Part shown: positions 1 to 10,804 of the stretch, one piece after another
Position numbering within the stretch: the first letter of the stretch is position 1
How the letters are laid out: every line of letters starts with the position of its first letter
Assembly: GCA_947632375.1 (NCBI GenBank)
Contig: CANRPF010000002.1
Coordinates: 55,917-119,916, forward strand
Source: an uncultured Bacilli bacterium
Lineage (GTDB): Bacteria > Bacillota_I > Bacilli_A > RF39 > UBA660
Reading direction: 5' to 3'
Length of the DNA: 64,000 nucleotides
The notes under the pieces: model-generated
The model's database searches: none
What the model saw: the letters and a program-made list of their open reading frames with translations, nothing else
What the model was told of the DNA's origin: nothing
Program-made: the position numbers and the translations under genes

Positions 1-324
1 ATTAATAATTGTATCTTTTTTTAATCTTTTCTGAGGCTTTGCTAAGCATTCCCAAATATTATTACCTTTATCTTTTAAAAGTAGCAATTCTATAACAGCG
101 TGTGTTTCTTCTTTTTCTCCAATTAATCTTGCTGGTATTACTTTAGTGTCATTTAAAACTAATACATCATCTTTATTTAAAATATCTACTATTTCATAAA
201 ATTTTTTATGTTCTATATTACCATATTTATCTAATACCATTAATCTACTAGAACTTCTATTTTCCAAAGGAGTTTGTGCGATTAATTCTTCATCTAAATC
301 ATAATTAAAATCTTCAGTTTTAAT
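1..324 (-). CDS. queA: S-adenosylmethionine:tRNA ribosyltransferase-isomerase QueA, N-terminal part (runs off window start; start codon unclear)
   Basis: Reverse-strand translation TEDFNYDLDEELIAQTPLENRSSSRLMVLDKYGNIEHKKFYEIVDILNKDDVLVLNDTKVIPARLIGEKEE matches the QueA N-terminus; no ATG/GTG/TTG start in frame after the upstream stop. Confidence 0.85.
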   Translation of the reverse strand, partial: MKTEDFNYDLDEELIAQTPLENRSSSRLMVLDKYGNIEHKKFYEIVDILNKDDVLVLNDTKVIPARLIGEKEETHAVIELLLLKDKGNNIWECLAKPQKRLKKDTIIN

Positions 325-341
325 AATACATCACCCATTCT

Positions 342-2162
342 TTATTTTAAAACATCATTTACAAAATTTATATATTCTTGTACTACATTGCTAGTTTTAC
401 TTGAATAAATTGTATCTCTTGCAAGAGATATATCATCAGTTATAATATTATCTACATTTAAATTTATCATATTTAACATACTATCTTTACTATTAATAGT
501 CCAAGCGTATATTTCTTTTCCAGCATTATGTATCTTTGTTACTAATGGTTTTGTTATACTTGATGCTTCTATACTAAATCCATCAGCATCCTCTAAATCT
601 AAAATATTTCCATAAGCAAAACTCATTACATATATAGTTTTTATATCTTTATCATATTTTTTAGAATTTAAAATCACATCATAAACTTGTGAAGTAACTA
701 CACAAGAATTTTGAAAATCATATTTTTTTATTAAATCAATAACACTTGCTTCAAAATTTTCTTCATGTCCTGTTGGTTTTAATTCTATATTCAATTTAAC
801 ATTATTTTCTTTTGCATACTTAATAACGGTTTCTAATAAAGGAATTTTTTCGCCCTTAAAACTTTCACTAAAGAAACTACCCGCATCTAATGCTTCTATT
901 TCATCATAATTTAGCTCCCAAGTATTTTTATTTAAACCTGTAGTTCTTTTTAAATTAGTATCATGCAATACAATTAATTTCTTATCTTTAGTTTGTTGTA
1001 CATCTAATTCTATCCAATCTGTACCCATATTAGTAGCTCCTACAAATGCCGCCATAGTATTTTCTGGATAATAAACTGATGCTCCTCTATGTGCAGTAAT
1101 TTCAATAGTTCTTACATATTCTATTTTAAAATTATATTTATTATTTACAATAGAATAAGTAAATAATGTTCCACTAATAATAACTAATATAATTATTGCA
1201 TATTTTAATTTGCTAAATTGTTTTTTTTTATTTTTAACTAAATTATTTTCTATTTTAATATGAGTAATTGCTTCTTTAGAACGTTCTTTATGTGAATAAT
1301 ATAACGCACTTATAGTTGCATAACATATTGGAGTTGATAACGCAGTCATAATAATAAATGATAATGCTAAAAATAACCAAATAATAGTCATTGCAAATGA
1401 TCCAAAAATATTTTTTTCAAATATTTTATAAAACCATATAATAATTGAAATTCCTAATAAAACAAATAATATATATATAATAGATGTTAATAATTGAATT
1501 AATACAATAAGTGCAACATCATGTATTTTATGTCCTTTACTTAATTTAGTACTTTTCTTTCTTGCTTCTTTAAAATTACAATTTTCTAATACAAAATAAT
1601 GAAATGAATATAACCATTTACATAATATAAATGCTAAAATTACTATTAATACTATATATATTCCTAATAAGAAATTATTTTTAACAATATACTCCATTAT
1701 AAATTCTGGTATTTTTATAGTAGAAATAAAACTTGATGATATTCCAAAATTTAAAAATGGTATTAAAAATAATACAAAGAATGGTAATAAAATATTTTTT
1801 CTTTTAAATATACTTATAGATTTTTCTAATGATTTTAGTATAGATTCTTTTAATGTTATCTTTTTCTTTTGATAAGAACTATCTAATATTATTATTATAT
1901 TGCTAATATCTATTATCGTATAAAATGTCATAAAAACAAGAAGTATAATTAGAAAAAATATTGTTATAGGCATTGATAAAAAAGATATTATATTTTCAAA
2001 AGTTAAATAATCATATCCACTTAGTTTAGTTGTTAATTTAAACATACTTAAAAATAATGGTAAGAATATTACTGTTGATAATATTTTATATATAATTTCA
2101 AAACTAATTAAAGTCTTTATATTATAACTTAACATTTTTCTTATTTTTTTAGACTGCTTCAT
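342..2162 (-). CDS. Membrane-anchored glycerophosphodiester phosphodiesterase
   Basis: Multiple N-terminal TM segments then GDPD domain (ITAHRGASVYYPENTMAAF, ELDVQQTKD, LNIELKP). Confidence 0.88.
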   Translation of the reverse strand: MKQSKKIRKMLSYNIKTLISFEIIYKILSTVIFLPLFLSMFKLTTKLSGYDYLTFENIISFLSMPITIFFLIILLVFMTFYTIIDISNIIIILDSSYQKKKITLKESILKSLEKSISIFKRKNILLPFFVLFLIPFLNFGISSSFISTIKIPEFIMEYIVKNNFLLGIYIVLIVILAFILCKWLYSFHYFVLENCNFKEARKKSTKLSKGHKIHDVALIVLIQLLTSIIYILFVLLGISIIIWFYKIFEKNIFGSFAMTIIWLFLALSFIIMTALSTPICYATISALYYSHKERSKEAITHIKIENNLVKNKKKQFSKLKYAIIILVIISGTLFTYSIVNNKYNFKIEYVRTIEITAHRGASVYYPENTMAAFVGATNMGTDWIELDVQQTKDKKLIVLHDTNLKRTTGLNKNTWELNYDEIEALDAGSFFSESFKGEKIPLLETVIKYAKENNVKLNIELKPTGHEENFEASVIDLIKKYDFQNSCVVTSQVYDVILNSKKYDKDIKTIYVMSFAYGNILDLEDADGFSIEASSITKPLVTKIHNAGKEIYAWTINSKDSMLNMINLNVDNIITDDISLARDTIYSSKTSNVVQEYINFVNDVLK

Positions 2163-2218
2163 AATAATTCCTCACGTAAGGTATTATAACACGTATAATG
2201 AATCTAGTATTAAAAAAA

Positions 2219-3238
2219 TTAGCTAATATATTTTATATTTGTTTTCTTTAATAAATATGTAATTAGTATAGATATTATAGAAGTTAAAATAATTCTTATA
2301 AAAAATAAAGTTATTATTCCGCTATTACTATAAAAGAAGTTAATATTAAATAATTTAAATACTATAAATAAAATTAAGTAATTTAATGAATCAGAATATA
2401 AATAAATTCCAAATGAATATTTATTTATAAATTCTATGAATTTTTTTCTTTTTATTATTTTTTTAATTAATAAAGTTATCATATATATAATAGAACTTAT
2501 TAGTAAAACAAATAATATATTAAATATTTCTTTTGGTAATAAGTTAATTAAAGTTATATAACTTATAAAAATAAGTATAAATAATAAAGGTATAATATTT
2601 ATAGTTTTATTAAAAAATATATCTATTTTTTCTTTATTTAAATGAAATAAATATCCAATATAGAAATATAAAGAAAAATTACATATATATTGTAATAAAT
2701 TTATAGATATATATTTATTAAAAATATTTAAAATAAATAAAAGAAATATTTTTAATATAGTATTAGGTATTTTATCTAATATATAAATAAATATAAAGAT
2801 AAAAAATAATGTAGGTAAAAACCATAAATGAGTATTTCCTTGTAATAGTATTTGACCAATAATAATGTCTTTAAATATATTGCAACTATTTAAATAGTAT
2901 AAAGATATATATTTTATAGGTATAGAAAATAATAATGATACAACTAAAAAAGGAATTATTAGTTTTTTAAATTTTTTATTTATTAATTGTTTTAAGTTAA
3001 TCTTTTTTGAATTAGCAAATAAAGCACCGCTTAATATGAAAAAAAGAGGCATATGAAACATATATATAAAACTTCTTATTTTATCTATAATTATCCATGA
3101 TTTATAAGTGTTATATAATGGAAAATAATTTATACCACCATATTTAGTAACAATTGCATAATAAGTAGAATGACCTATTACTACTAATATTACTAATAAA
3201 GTTCTTACTATATCGTATTCTATAATTCTTTTTTTCAT
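2219..3238 (-). CDS. Acyltransferase family 3 membrane protein
   Basis: EYDIVRTLLVILVVIGHS, FHMPLFFILSG motif and about 10 TM segments. Confidence 0.8.
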   Translation of the reverse strand: MKKRIIEYDIVRTLLVILVVIGHSTYYAIVTKYGGINYFPLYNTYKSWIIIDKIRSFIYMFHMPLFFILSGALFANSKKINLKQLINKKFKKLIIPFLVVSLLFSIPIKYISLYYLNSCNIFKDIIIGQILLQGNTHLWFLPTLFFIFIFIYILDKIPNTILKIFLLFILNIFNKYISINLLQYICNFSLYFYIGYLFHLNKEKIDIFFNKTINIIPLLFILIFISYITLINLLPKEIFNILFVLLISSIIYMITLLIKKIIKRKKFIEFINKYSFGIYLYSDSLNYLILFIVFKLFNINFFYSNSGIITLFFIRIILTSIISILITYLLKKTNIKYIS

Positions 3239-3375
3239 ACTTACACCTTATAATAAAAGCATAACAAAAAACTATATTATTTTAAAGTATATTTTTATAT
3301 TTTATAATAATAAAATTTAACAAAAGTTTCTAATATTTTTTATTATATTAACTGTATTTTTTTAGAGAGGTATTT

Positions 3376-3885
3376 ATGAAAAAATTTATTTTACTATTTA
3401 TGGTTTGTGCGTTAGGAGTTGTATTTGTTACAGGATGTTCTAAAAAAGAGGTTGAAGAGGAATCTGATAAAGATTGGGCTGCTGTTGAAACTGAGTATAA
3501 AAAGTTGGAAACAGAAGCTAAAGAGGAACTTGATAAAGTATCTGAAGTTACTCAAGAAGAAGTTGAAAAATTAGTTGAAGTAGTAAAAACTGATTATGAA
3601 AAAATAAAAGATGGTATTACTAAAGAAAATGAAGAAATTGCAAAAGAAATGTACAAAGCAGCTCATAAATTAGAAATATTAGTTGAAAAAACAGATAAAG
3701 AAACTGAACATGAAATAACTAAGTTAGGTACTAACGCAAAAAAATTCATTAAAACAGCTTATGATAAAACTGAAAGTGAATTAGAGGTAATTAAAAAAGA
3801 TATTGAAAGCGGTTATGAAAAAGTAAAAGATTTTTCTGAAAAAGAATGGAAAAAATTCTTAGAATTATTTAAAAGCAAAAAATAA
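3376..3885 (+). CDS. Putative lipoprotein, Lys/Glu-rich coiled coil
   Basis: Lipobox-type signal MKKFILLFMVCALGVVFVTGCSKK, then heptad-like charged repeats. Confidence 0.65.
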   Translation: MKKFILLFMVCALGVVFVTGCSKKEVEEESDKDWAAVETEYKKLETEAKEELDKVSEVTQEEVEKLVEVVKTDYEKIKDGITKENEEIAKEMYKAAHKLEILVEKTDKETEHEITKLGTNAKKFIKTAYDKTESELEVIKKDIESGYEKVKDFSEKEWKKFLELFKSKK

Positions 3886-3907
3886 TAGGATTACCTATTA
3901 TTGTTTT
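3881..3907 (+). terminator. Rho-independent terminator
   Basis: AATAATAGG-ATTA-CCTATTATT followed by GTTTT; overlaps the stop codon of the lipoprotein gene. Confidence 0.7.
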
Positions 3908-4268
3908 AATTTAGCATTGGATCAAATTCTTTAAGACTTACTCCTCCTAAAGATCCATCTGAATATTGAAAAGAAAATAATTTTGTTTTAGAATCATAAT
4001 CTAAATTTTTAATTATATTATCTTTTTCATATAATTTTAAGAAATTTTCTACTACTTCTATTTTTTTATTTTCGTTTGAATTTTTATATTCTTCACTTTC
4101 CATTAATTTATTTAGTCCATCATCTATATTTTTATTTTCGTTAAATATTTCTTCATAATAATAAGTTGTATTTGATTTATATATTTTATTTATTACAAAT
4201 GCACTTATACCAATTGTTAAAATTATCGCTAATATTATAATTACTTTTTTCATATTATACTCTCCCAT
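3906..4268 (-). CDS. Hypothetical small membrane-anchored protein
   Basis: ORF with one N-terminal TM segment. Confidence 0.5.
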   Translation of the reverse strand: MGEYNMKKVIIILAIILTIGISAFVINKIYKSNTTYYYEEIFNENKNIDDGLNKLMESEEYKNSNENKKIEVVENFLKLYEKDNIIKNLDYDSKTKLFSFQYSDGSLGGVSLKEFDPMLN

Positions 4269-5125
4269 ATCATTTTATTATCTTTAAATTCATAAGTTAT
4301 TTTATTTTGATCAATCATATAAGATAAATATGATTTTATTGTACTTCCCACTAAAACATATTGGTTTTCATTAATAGTTAAATTATATTCATCGAATATA
4401 TATTTAAGTATTTCTTCAAAAGTTTTTGCTTTCTTAAGAATATTATATATTTTATCAATTATTTCATTTATTTTATTTAAATTAAGTTCTATTAAATGTG
4501 TTATATCATTAGTTATTTCTGCGTGAGATGGTATATAAATATTACCCTTTAATGTTTTTAAATAATTTAAAGTATTAATATATTCTTTTACATCATATAT
4601 AAAAAATATATGATATTTTGTAATTGTTTCTTCACTAAATAAAGAATCTGCTAGAAAATATACATTATCACTAGTTTTAATACCAATCATATCAAAAAAA
4701 TGACCCTTTAGAGGAAAATATTCTAATCCATTAGGTAAATTATTTTCTATAGAAATTACTGATGATGATTTAGCTAATAAAAACTTATTTTGTATATTTT
4801 TAAAAGGATATCCTCCATATAAAAATGATGGCTCTAATATTGGAAATTCTGTTAAAGCTTTTTCAATATTATTTGCAAGTATAACACAATTTGTTCTTGA
4901 TTGTATTACCCTATTTCCTCCAATATGATCTGCATTTGAATGTGTATTTATAATACCTTTAATATTCCATCTTTCATCATTAATAAGCTTTAGTATTTTC
5001 TTTCCTGCACATTCATCATTACCTGTATCTATAAGATAAACGTTCTTATCATCAATTTTATAAACACCTATATTAGTAGCATTTTTTATATAATATGTAT
5101 TATTACCTACTTTTACTAATTCCAT
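4250..5125 (-). CDS. MBL-fold metallo-hydrolase
   Basis: INTHSNADHIGGNRVI (HxxxDH) and later His/Asp residues (PLKGHFFDMIG, ADSLFSEE). Confidence 0.85.
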   Translation of the reverse strand: MELVKVGNNTYYIKNATNIGVYKIDDKNVYLIDTGNDECAGKKILKLINDERWNIKGIINTHSNADHIGGNRVIQSRTNCVILANNIEKALTEFPILEPSFLYGGYPFKNIQNKFLLAKSSSVISIENNLPNGLEYFPLKGHFFDMIGIKTSDNVYFLADSLFSEETITKYHIFFIYDVKEYINTLNYLKTLKGNIYIPSHAEITNDITHLIELNLNKINEIIDKIYNILKKAKTFEEILKYIFDEYNLTINENQYVLVGSTIKSYLSYMIDQNKITYEFKDNKMIWESII

Positions 5126-5204
5126 AAGTTCTCCTATATTTTTATATTACTATAAATATTAAAAAAAATAAATGATTTTTGAAAATAAAAATCTAGTATA
5201 ATTA

Positions 5205-6113
5205 CTAGACATGATATCTTCTTTTAACCAATAATTTTTCTTTATTATATTCAGGATTATTAGTAAATTTAACTACACTATTATATATAGGATAAAGAAT
5301 GTTTGCTATTTGAAAAAGATTACTACATTCTTGAAACATAGTTAATGTACCATTTACTAAAACTTTATCTCCTTTTTTTAATAATGTATTTCTTTCATTT
5401 AATGGAAAAAAATCTTTATTAGGCGCTATTAATCCACGAGTTGATGGCCATAATTCATACATTATAGGTAAAACGCATCCATTATGCATGTGACCACATA
5501 CTATTAAATCATAATTTTCAACCATTTTTAATATATCAGAATCTAACATATATACAGGAGAATGAATAAGCAAAATATTTAATTTATCATTAGGTATATT
5601 TGAAGGCAAATTTTGTTGTAATTCTGTTATTAACAAATTTTTATCTTCTTTTTTTGTTTCATTATGATAATATTTAAAACTTTGAGTAATTCCTGTAATA
5701 AAAACGTTATTATCAATAAATGATGTATTATCTAAAACAGTAACGTTATTTATATTATTTATTTCATCAAATAATTCTTGGTTAAATTCATATCTCCAAT
5801 TATTATCTTTACCACCATAATAATCATGACTTCCTAAAGATATCAAAACAGGTGCAATAGTTGCAATATCTTTTAACCAATTTAATAATCTTTTTTGTTC
5901 TTTAAGATCACGAACGACTTCTGTTGAATCTATTAAATCACCTGGCATTAAAATGTAACTTGGTGATATTTTAGCGATTTTATTAGCAATTAATAAGAGT
6001 TTTTTATCTTTAACCATATAACTAAAATGTAAATCGCTATCAACACTAAAAACTAAATCTTTTTTTACGTGTTCATTATATAAATTATAGGTTGTAGTAT
6101 GAAATATATTCAT
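5205..6113 (-). CDS. Metallophosphoesterase
   Basis: SDLHFS, MPGDLIDS, LGSHDYY, CGHMHNG motifs. Confidence 0.88.
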   Translation of the reverse strand: MNIFHTTTYNLYNEHVKKDLVFSVDSDLHFSYMVKDKKLLLIANKIAKISPSYILMPGDLIDSTEVVRDLKEQKRLLNWLKDIATIAPVLISLGSHDYYGGKDNNWRYEFNQELFDEINNINNVTVLDNTSFIDNNVFITGITQSFKYYHNETKKEDKNLLITELQQNLPSNIPNDKLNILLIHSPVYMLDSDILKMVENYDLIVCGHMHNGCVLPIMYELWPSTRGLIAPNKDFFPLNERNTLLKKGDKVLVNGTLTMFQECSNLFQIANILYPIYNSVVKFTNNPEYNKEKLLVKRRYHV

Positions 6114-6176
6114 ATTTATCCCCTCTTTTGTCAGTTTTTTATACTATCATAACAGCATTTATTTGTCAATTTTACC

Positions 6177-6212
6177 AAAAGAAAAAGAATTGACTTTTTA
6201 TCAATTCTCTAT
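6177..6212 (-). terminator. Rho-independent terminator downstream of tRNA-Trp
   Basis: Minus strand AGAATTGA-TAAAAAG-TCAATTCT then TTTTCTTTT. Confidence 0.65.
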
Positions 6213-6243
6213 ATATTTAAAGGCTTAAAAACCTTAATAATCA

Positions 6244-6318
6244 TGGCAGGGGCAGTAGGACTCGAACCCACACGGGAGCTTTTGGAGAGCTCACGACTAA
6301 CCATTATCTTATGCCCCT
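6244..6318 (-). tRNA. trnW: tRNA-Trp(CCA), CCA tail encoded
   Basis: AGGGGCA...TGCCCCT acceptor, GAGCT-CTCCAAA-AGCTC anticodon arm (anticodon CCA), GTGGG-TTCGAGT-CCTAC T-arm, genomic GCCA 3' end. Confidence 0.93.
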
Positions 6319-6393
6319 AAAACCAAGTCAATTATACCATATCAAAAATACATATTCAATATTTTTTTTCATATAATATTTTAGGTGATTTAT

Positions 6394-6819
6394 GTGTTAA
6401 TTAGTTATACTGCTAAAGAATTGGACCTTGTCGCTAGGTTAATGAGAGCTGAAGCTTTAGGTGAAGGTAATTTAGGTATGTTAATGGTTGGTAATGTTAT
6501 TGTTAATCGTGCTATCGCTACTTGTGATATATTTAAAGATATTAGAACTTTATATGATGTTATTTATCAAAATCCAGGTGGTTTTTCTGGAGTTAATTCT
6601 TCTTTATTTTATTCAAGTAGTACTAAGTTGGAAAAAGAGCTCGCTAAGAGAGTTATTACAGGTGAATATTATTATCCTGCTACTCATTCTTTATGGTTTT
6701 ATGCTCCAGGCACAAAAAATTCCTGCAATTCGACTTTTTATGGTCAACCTTTAGCAGGAAGATATAAGAATCATTGTTTTTATAATCCTCAACAAGGTAC
6801 TTGTAAGGAATTATATTAA
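6394..6819 (+). CDS. Cell-wall hydrolase, SleB-like catalytic domain
   Basis: ELDLVARLMRAEALGEGNLGMLMVGNVIVNRA and HSLWFYAPG/NHCFYNP typical of the SleB/Hydrolase_2 family; probable GTG start. Confidence 0.8.
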   Translation: MLISYTAKELDLVARLMRAEALGEGNLGMLMVGNVIVNRAIATCDIFKDIRTLYDVIYQNPGGFSGVNSSLFYSSSTKLEKELAKRVITGEYYYPATHSLWFYAPGTKNSCNSTFYGQPLAGRYKNHCFYNPQQGTCKELY

Positions 6820-7362
6820 AAATTCTTCATCATCAAAATTTTTTGTTATATTTTTATAATTTTTATCATATTCTTGAAATTTTTTTTGAACTATTAAAGG
6901 ATTATCAAAGTCTAGACATTTATTATATAAATCTTCTAGTTCTTTTAATTCTTTTTTATTATCTGCTATAGTATTTAGTTTTTCAAATTCTAAATAATCA
7001 TATTCTAAATATTTTTGTATACAAGGCATATCTGGAGTATATGGACTTACAAAGAATTTTTTATATGTTCCTAATCCATATATTTTTTCATAAGTTGTTG
7101 GATATTCTTCAAATCCATTAGCTTCCATTCTTTCAATATAATATTTAGTTATTAATTCATAATCTTCTAAGTTAACTTCTTTACTTAATATTTCTTTATC
7201 TGGATACTTTATTTTTATAACTATATCTTCATCTTTTTTATAATAACTTATAATTAATCTACCATTTAATTCATTACTTTTATAATACATTTTTTTATTA
7301 TGGTATTCATCATCACTTACAAATATATAAAAAGCTTTATCATCATATAACATAAGAATCAC
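6811..7362 (-). CDS. Hypothetical protein
   Basis: Intact ORF, no recognised motif. Confidence 0.5.
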   Translation of the reverse strand: MILMLYDDKAFYIFVSDDEYHNKKMYYKSNELNGRLIISYYKKDEDIVIKIKYPDKEILSKEVNLEDYELITKYYIERMEANGFEEYPTTYEKIYGLGTYKKFFVSPYTPDMPCIQKYLEYDYLEFEKLNTIADNKKELKELEDLYNKCLDFDNPLIVQKKFQEYDKNYKNITKNFDDEEFLI

Positions 7363-7399
7363 TCCTTATTATAATTTTATCATAATTTAAAGAAAAGAG

Positions 7400-9727
7400 T
7401 TAACAATTCCATTTCCAATTGTCTACTTCATCTAAGTCACGTCCAAATAATTTAATATATTCACTATGTCTTAATAACATTTTAACTGAATAGCTAACAA
7501 CAGGTAATCTATCATAAGATTCATCTATATGATTTACTACTTCTAAACAAATATTAAATCTATCTATTTCGTTTTTTACTCTCATATCAAATGGTGTTGT
7601 AATAGCGCCTTCTTCGTTATAACCTTTAACAATAATATTTTTATTATTTCTTCCAATAGTTAATTCTTTTATTAAATTTGGATAACCATGGAATACAAAT
7701 ATATTTGGTTTATCTTTTGTAAATAAATAATCATATTCTTCATCAGTTAAAGAATTAGGAGATTCTTTATCTAATTTCATTAAATTTATTACATTAACTA
7801 CTCTAACTTTTAAATCTTTTAAATATTTTTTTAATATTGTTTTAGCAGCTAAAACTTCTATAGTTGGTGTATCTCCAATAGCAACTAAAACTATATCAGG
7901 ATCTTTATCACTTGCCCAATTCCATATACTTACACCATTTTCAAAATGTTTACTTGCATCTTGCATATTAAGCCATTCTGGAGTTAAATGTTTGCTAGCG
8001 ACAATTGCATTTACTTTATTAGTTTCACTTAAGCAATGTTTCATTGTACAAATTAATGTATTTGAATCAGGAGGTAAATAAATACCTATTAAATCTTTTT
8101 TCTTAGTTGCTAAATGATTTAAAAATCCCGGATCTTGATGAGTATATCCATTATGATCTTGTTGCCATATATGACTAGTAAGAATTATATTTAAAGAAGA
8201 TACAGGTTTTCTCCATTCTATTTCTTTAGAAGATTTTATCCATTTTAGATATTGACTTACCATAGAATCAATAACTCTAGAAAAAGCTTCATATGTATGA
8301 AAGAAACCATGTCTTCCTGTTAATAAATAACCTTCTAATAATCCAATGCATACATTTTCTGATAAAAAGGAATCTATTACTCTACCATTATTATTTAAAA
8401 ATTCATCATAATCATACATATCATGATTCCATTCTCTATTAGTTACCTCAAATATATGATTTAATCTATTAGATAATGCTTCATCAGGACCAAATATTCT
8501 AAAATTATTATATCTTTCATTTAAAATAATAATATCTCTTATATATTTACCTAATTCTTTCATATTCATGCTTTTTTTATCACCATGAACATCAACTAAA
8601 ACACCATAGTTATTTACAGAAGGTAAAATTAAATCTTGTCTTAATAATCCTCCATTAGCATATTTGCTAGCTCCCATAGTTTTTTCAAATTTAGGTACAA
8701 AAAGTTTATATTTATCTTTTAATTTTCCAAATTCATCAAAAAGTTCATGAGGTTTATAGCTTAATAACCAATTTTCTAATATGCTTAAAAACTCTGGATG
8801 TTCTTTATCAACAGTAAGAGGAACTTGATGAGCTCTAAATGTTCCTTCTACCATTTTTCCATCTACAATTTTAGGTCCTGTCCAACCTTTTTTAGTTCTT
8901 AATATTATTAGAGGAAGTTTTATATTCGCATCATTTTTTCTCATTTTGATTTTACTAATAGCATAATCTAAAGTTTTTGCCATTTTTTCATGCATTAATA
9001 AAGTATCTTCACCTTCTACGAATAATACTTCATATCCCATACCAGAAAACATTAAATTCAATTCTTCATCAGTCATTCTAGCAAGTATTGTTGGATTAGC
9101 AATTTTATATCCATTTAAATGAAGTATCGGTAATACTGCTCCATCTGTTTTTGGATTTATAAATTTATTTATATGCCAACTTGTTGATAATGTACCTGTT
9201 TCAGCTTCTCCATCTCCTATTACACATGCTGCTATTAAGTCTGGATTATCTAATATTGCTCCATAAGCATGAACTAAACTATATCCTAATTCTCCACCTT
9301 CATTTATTGAACCTGGTGTTTCTGGTGCAACGTGGCTAGATACTCCTCCTGGGAAGGAAAATCTTTGACATAGTAATCTAATTCCTTCTTCGTCTTCTGT
9401 AATTTCTGGATAAAATCTTGAATAAGTTCCTTCTAAATAATTGTTGCTAATCATGGCTTGTCCACCATGACCAGGACCTGATATATAAATCATATTTAAA
9501 TCATATTTTGTAATTATTCTATCTAAATGTGCATAAATAAAATTTTGTCCAGGTGCAGTTCCCCAATGTCCTACTAATCTAGGTTTTACGTCACTCATTT
9601 TTAAAGGACTTTTTAATAATGGGTTATTTAATAAATATAATTGTGCACAAGAAAGATAGTTGGCTGCTCTAAAAAAGCCATCTATACTTTCTAATTCTAT
9701 TTCATTTAAAGATTTACTAGTATCCAT
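7400..9727 (-). CDS. xfp: Xylulose-5-phosphate/fructose-6-phosphate phosphoketolase
   Basis: YISGPGHGGQAMISNNYLEGTYS, GDGEAETGTLSTSWH, TSHIWQQDHNGYTHQDPGFLNHL. Confidence 0.97.
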   Translation of the reverse strand: MDTSKSLNEIELESIDGFFRAANYLSCAQLYLLNNPLLKSPLKMSDVKPRLVGHWGTAPGQNFIYAHLDRIITKYDLNMIYISGPGHGGQAMISNNYLEGTYSRFYPEITEDEEGIRLLCQRFSFPGGVSSHVAPETPGSINEGGELGYSLVHAYGAILDNPDLIAACVIGDGEAETGTLSTSWHINKFINPKTDGAVLPILHLNGYKIANPTILARMTDEELNLMFSGMGYEVLFVEGEDTLLMHEKMAKTLDYAISKIKMRKNDANIKLPLIILRTKKGWTGPKIVDGKMVEGTFRAHQVPLTVDKEHPEFLSILENWLLSYKPHELFDEFGKLKDKYKLFVPKFEKTMGASKYANGGLLRQDLILPSVNNYGVLVDVHGDKKSMNMKELGKYIRDIIILNERYNNFRIFGPDEALSNRLNHIFEVTNREWNHDMYDYDEFLNNNGRVIDSFLSENVCIGLLEGYLLTGRHGFFHTYEAFSRVIDSMVSQYLKWIKSSKEIEWRKPVSSLNIILTSHIWQQDHNGYTHQDPGFLNHLATKKKDLIGIYLPPDSNTLICTMKHCLSETNKVNAIVASKHLTPEWLNMQDASKHFENGVSIWNWASDKDPDIVLVAIGDTPTIEVLAAKTILKKYLKDLKVRVVNVINLMKLDKESPNSLTDEEYDYLFTKDKPNIFVFHGYPNLIKELTIGRNNKNIIVKGYNEEGAITTPFDMRVKNEIDRFNICLEVVNHIDESYDRLPVVSYSVKMLLRHSEYIKLFGRDLDEVDNWKWNC

Positions 9728-9793
9728 TTTTATCTTCCCCTATTCTTTTTAATTATATCATTTTTAATGTAACAAAAAAAGATAAAACTTAAT

Positions 9794-10804
9794 TTATCTA
9801 TTTAAAAAGTATTCTTGACTTTTTCCGTTTAAATTTAAATCACTAAATTCTTTTTTTAAATATAATGGATATGCTGCACAAGCTATCATAGTAGCGTTAT
9901 CAGTACAATATTTTAATGGTGGTATAGATAAATCTATATCATTTTTTTTACATAACTTTTCTAATTCTAATCTTAAATAATTATTCGCACTAACTCCACC
10001 TGCTACTATTAATCTTTTTATATTAGTTCTTTTTATAGCTAACTCTGTTTTTCTAATTAATTCATCTATTGCAACATCTTGAAATGAACGTGCTAAATCA
10101 GCTTTGTTTATTTCGTTTCCTCTTTGTGATTCATTATGAACTAAATTAATTACAGCACTTTTTAAACCACTAAATGAGAAATTTAATTCATCATTATTCA
10201 TAGGAGTTGGTAATTTATAATTATGACTACCCTCTTTAGAAAGTTTTTCTATATTTGGTCCTCCAGGATATTTAAGTCCTAATACTCTAGCGACTTTATC
10301 AAAACATTCTCCTACTGCATCATCTAATGTACTTCCGATTACTTTAAAATCATAGTCATCATTAATAACTACTAATTCTGTATGTCCTCCACTAACTACT
10401 AATGCAAGGGTTGGGAATTCTATTTTTTTAACTAAGTTATTTGCATATATATGGCCACATATATGATGTACTTTAATTAAAGGCTTTTTATATACAAATG
10501 CTAATACTTTAGCAAATTCTATTCCTATTAATAAACTTCCTAATAGTCCAGGTGCATAAGTTACTGCAATTGCATCTATATCTTCTATTTTCATTTTTGA
10601 TTTTTTTAATATATCTTCTAGTACTAAAGTAATACTTTCTGTATGCATTCTACTTGCTATTTCTGGTACTACTCCTCCATATAATGCATGTGTATCCATT
10701 TGTGTTGCAGTAGTTGTTGCTATTTCTATATATCCGTTTTTTACTATTGATATACTTGTCTCATCACAGCTACTTTCTATCCCTAATATATAAACATCTT
10801 TCAT
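9794..10804 (-). CDS. tsaD: tRNA N6-adenosine threonylcarbamoyltransferase TsaD
   Basis: GIESSCDETSISIV, HHICGHIYAN, LVVSGGHTELV. Confidence 0.97.
   Translation of the reverse strand: MKDVYILGIESSCDETSISIVKNGYIEIATTTATQMDTHALYGGVVPEIASRMHTESITLVLEDILKKSKMKIEDIDAIAVTYAPGLLGSLLIGIEFAKVLAFVYKKPLIKVHHICGHIYANNLVKKIEFPTLALVVSGGHTELVVINDDYDFKVIGSTLDDAVGECFDKVARVLGLKYPGGPNIEKLSKEGSHNYKLPTPMNNDELNFSFSGLKSAVINLVHNESQRGNEINKADLARSFQDVAIDELIRKTELAIKRTNIKRLIVAGGVSANNYLRLELEKLCKKNDIDLSIPPLKYCTDNATMIACAAYPLYLKKEFSDLNLNGKSQEYFLNR

Noticed and set aside
6244-6318. UGA-to-Trp recoding as in Mycoplasma
   Set aside because: tRNA-Trp anticodon is CCA, Trp is encoded by TGG, and TGA is not read through in the ORFs
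6488-6754. Overlapping plus-strand ORF inside the SleB-like gene
   Set aside because: Out-of-frame shadow ORF rich in Leu/Ile
7400-9727. Phosphoketolase as an unusual finding
   Set aside because: Common in fermentative Firmicutes; no odd features noticed
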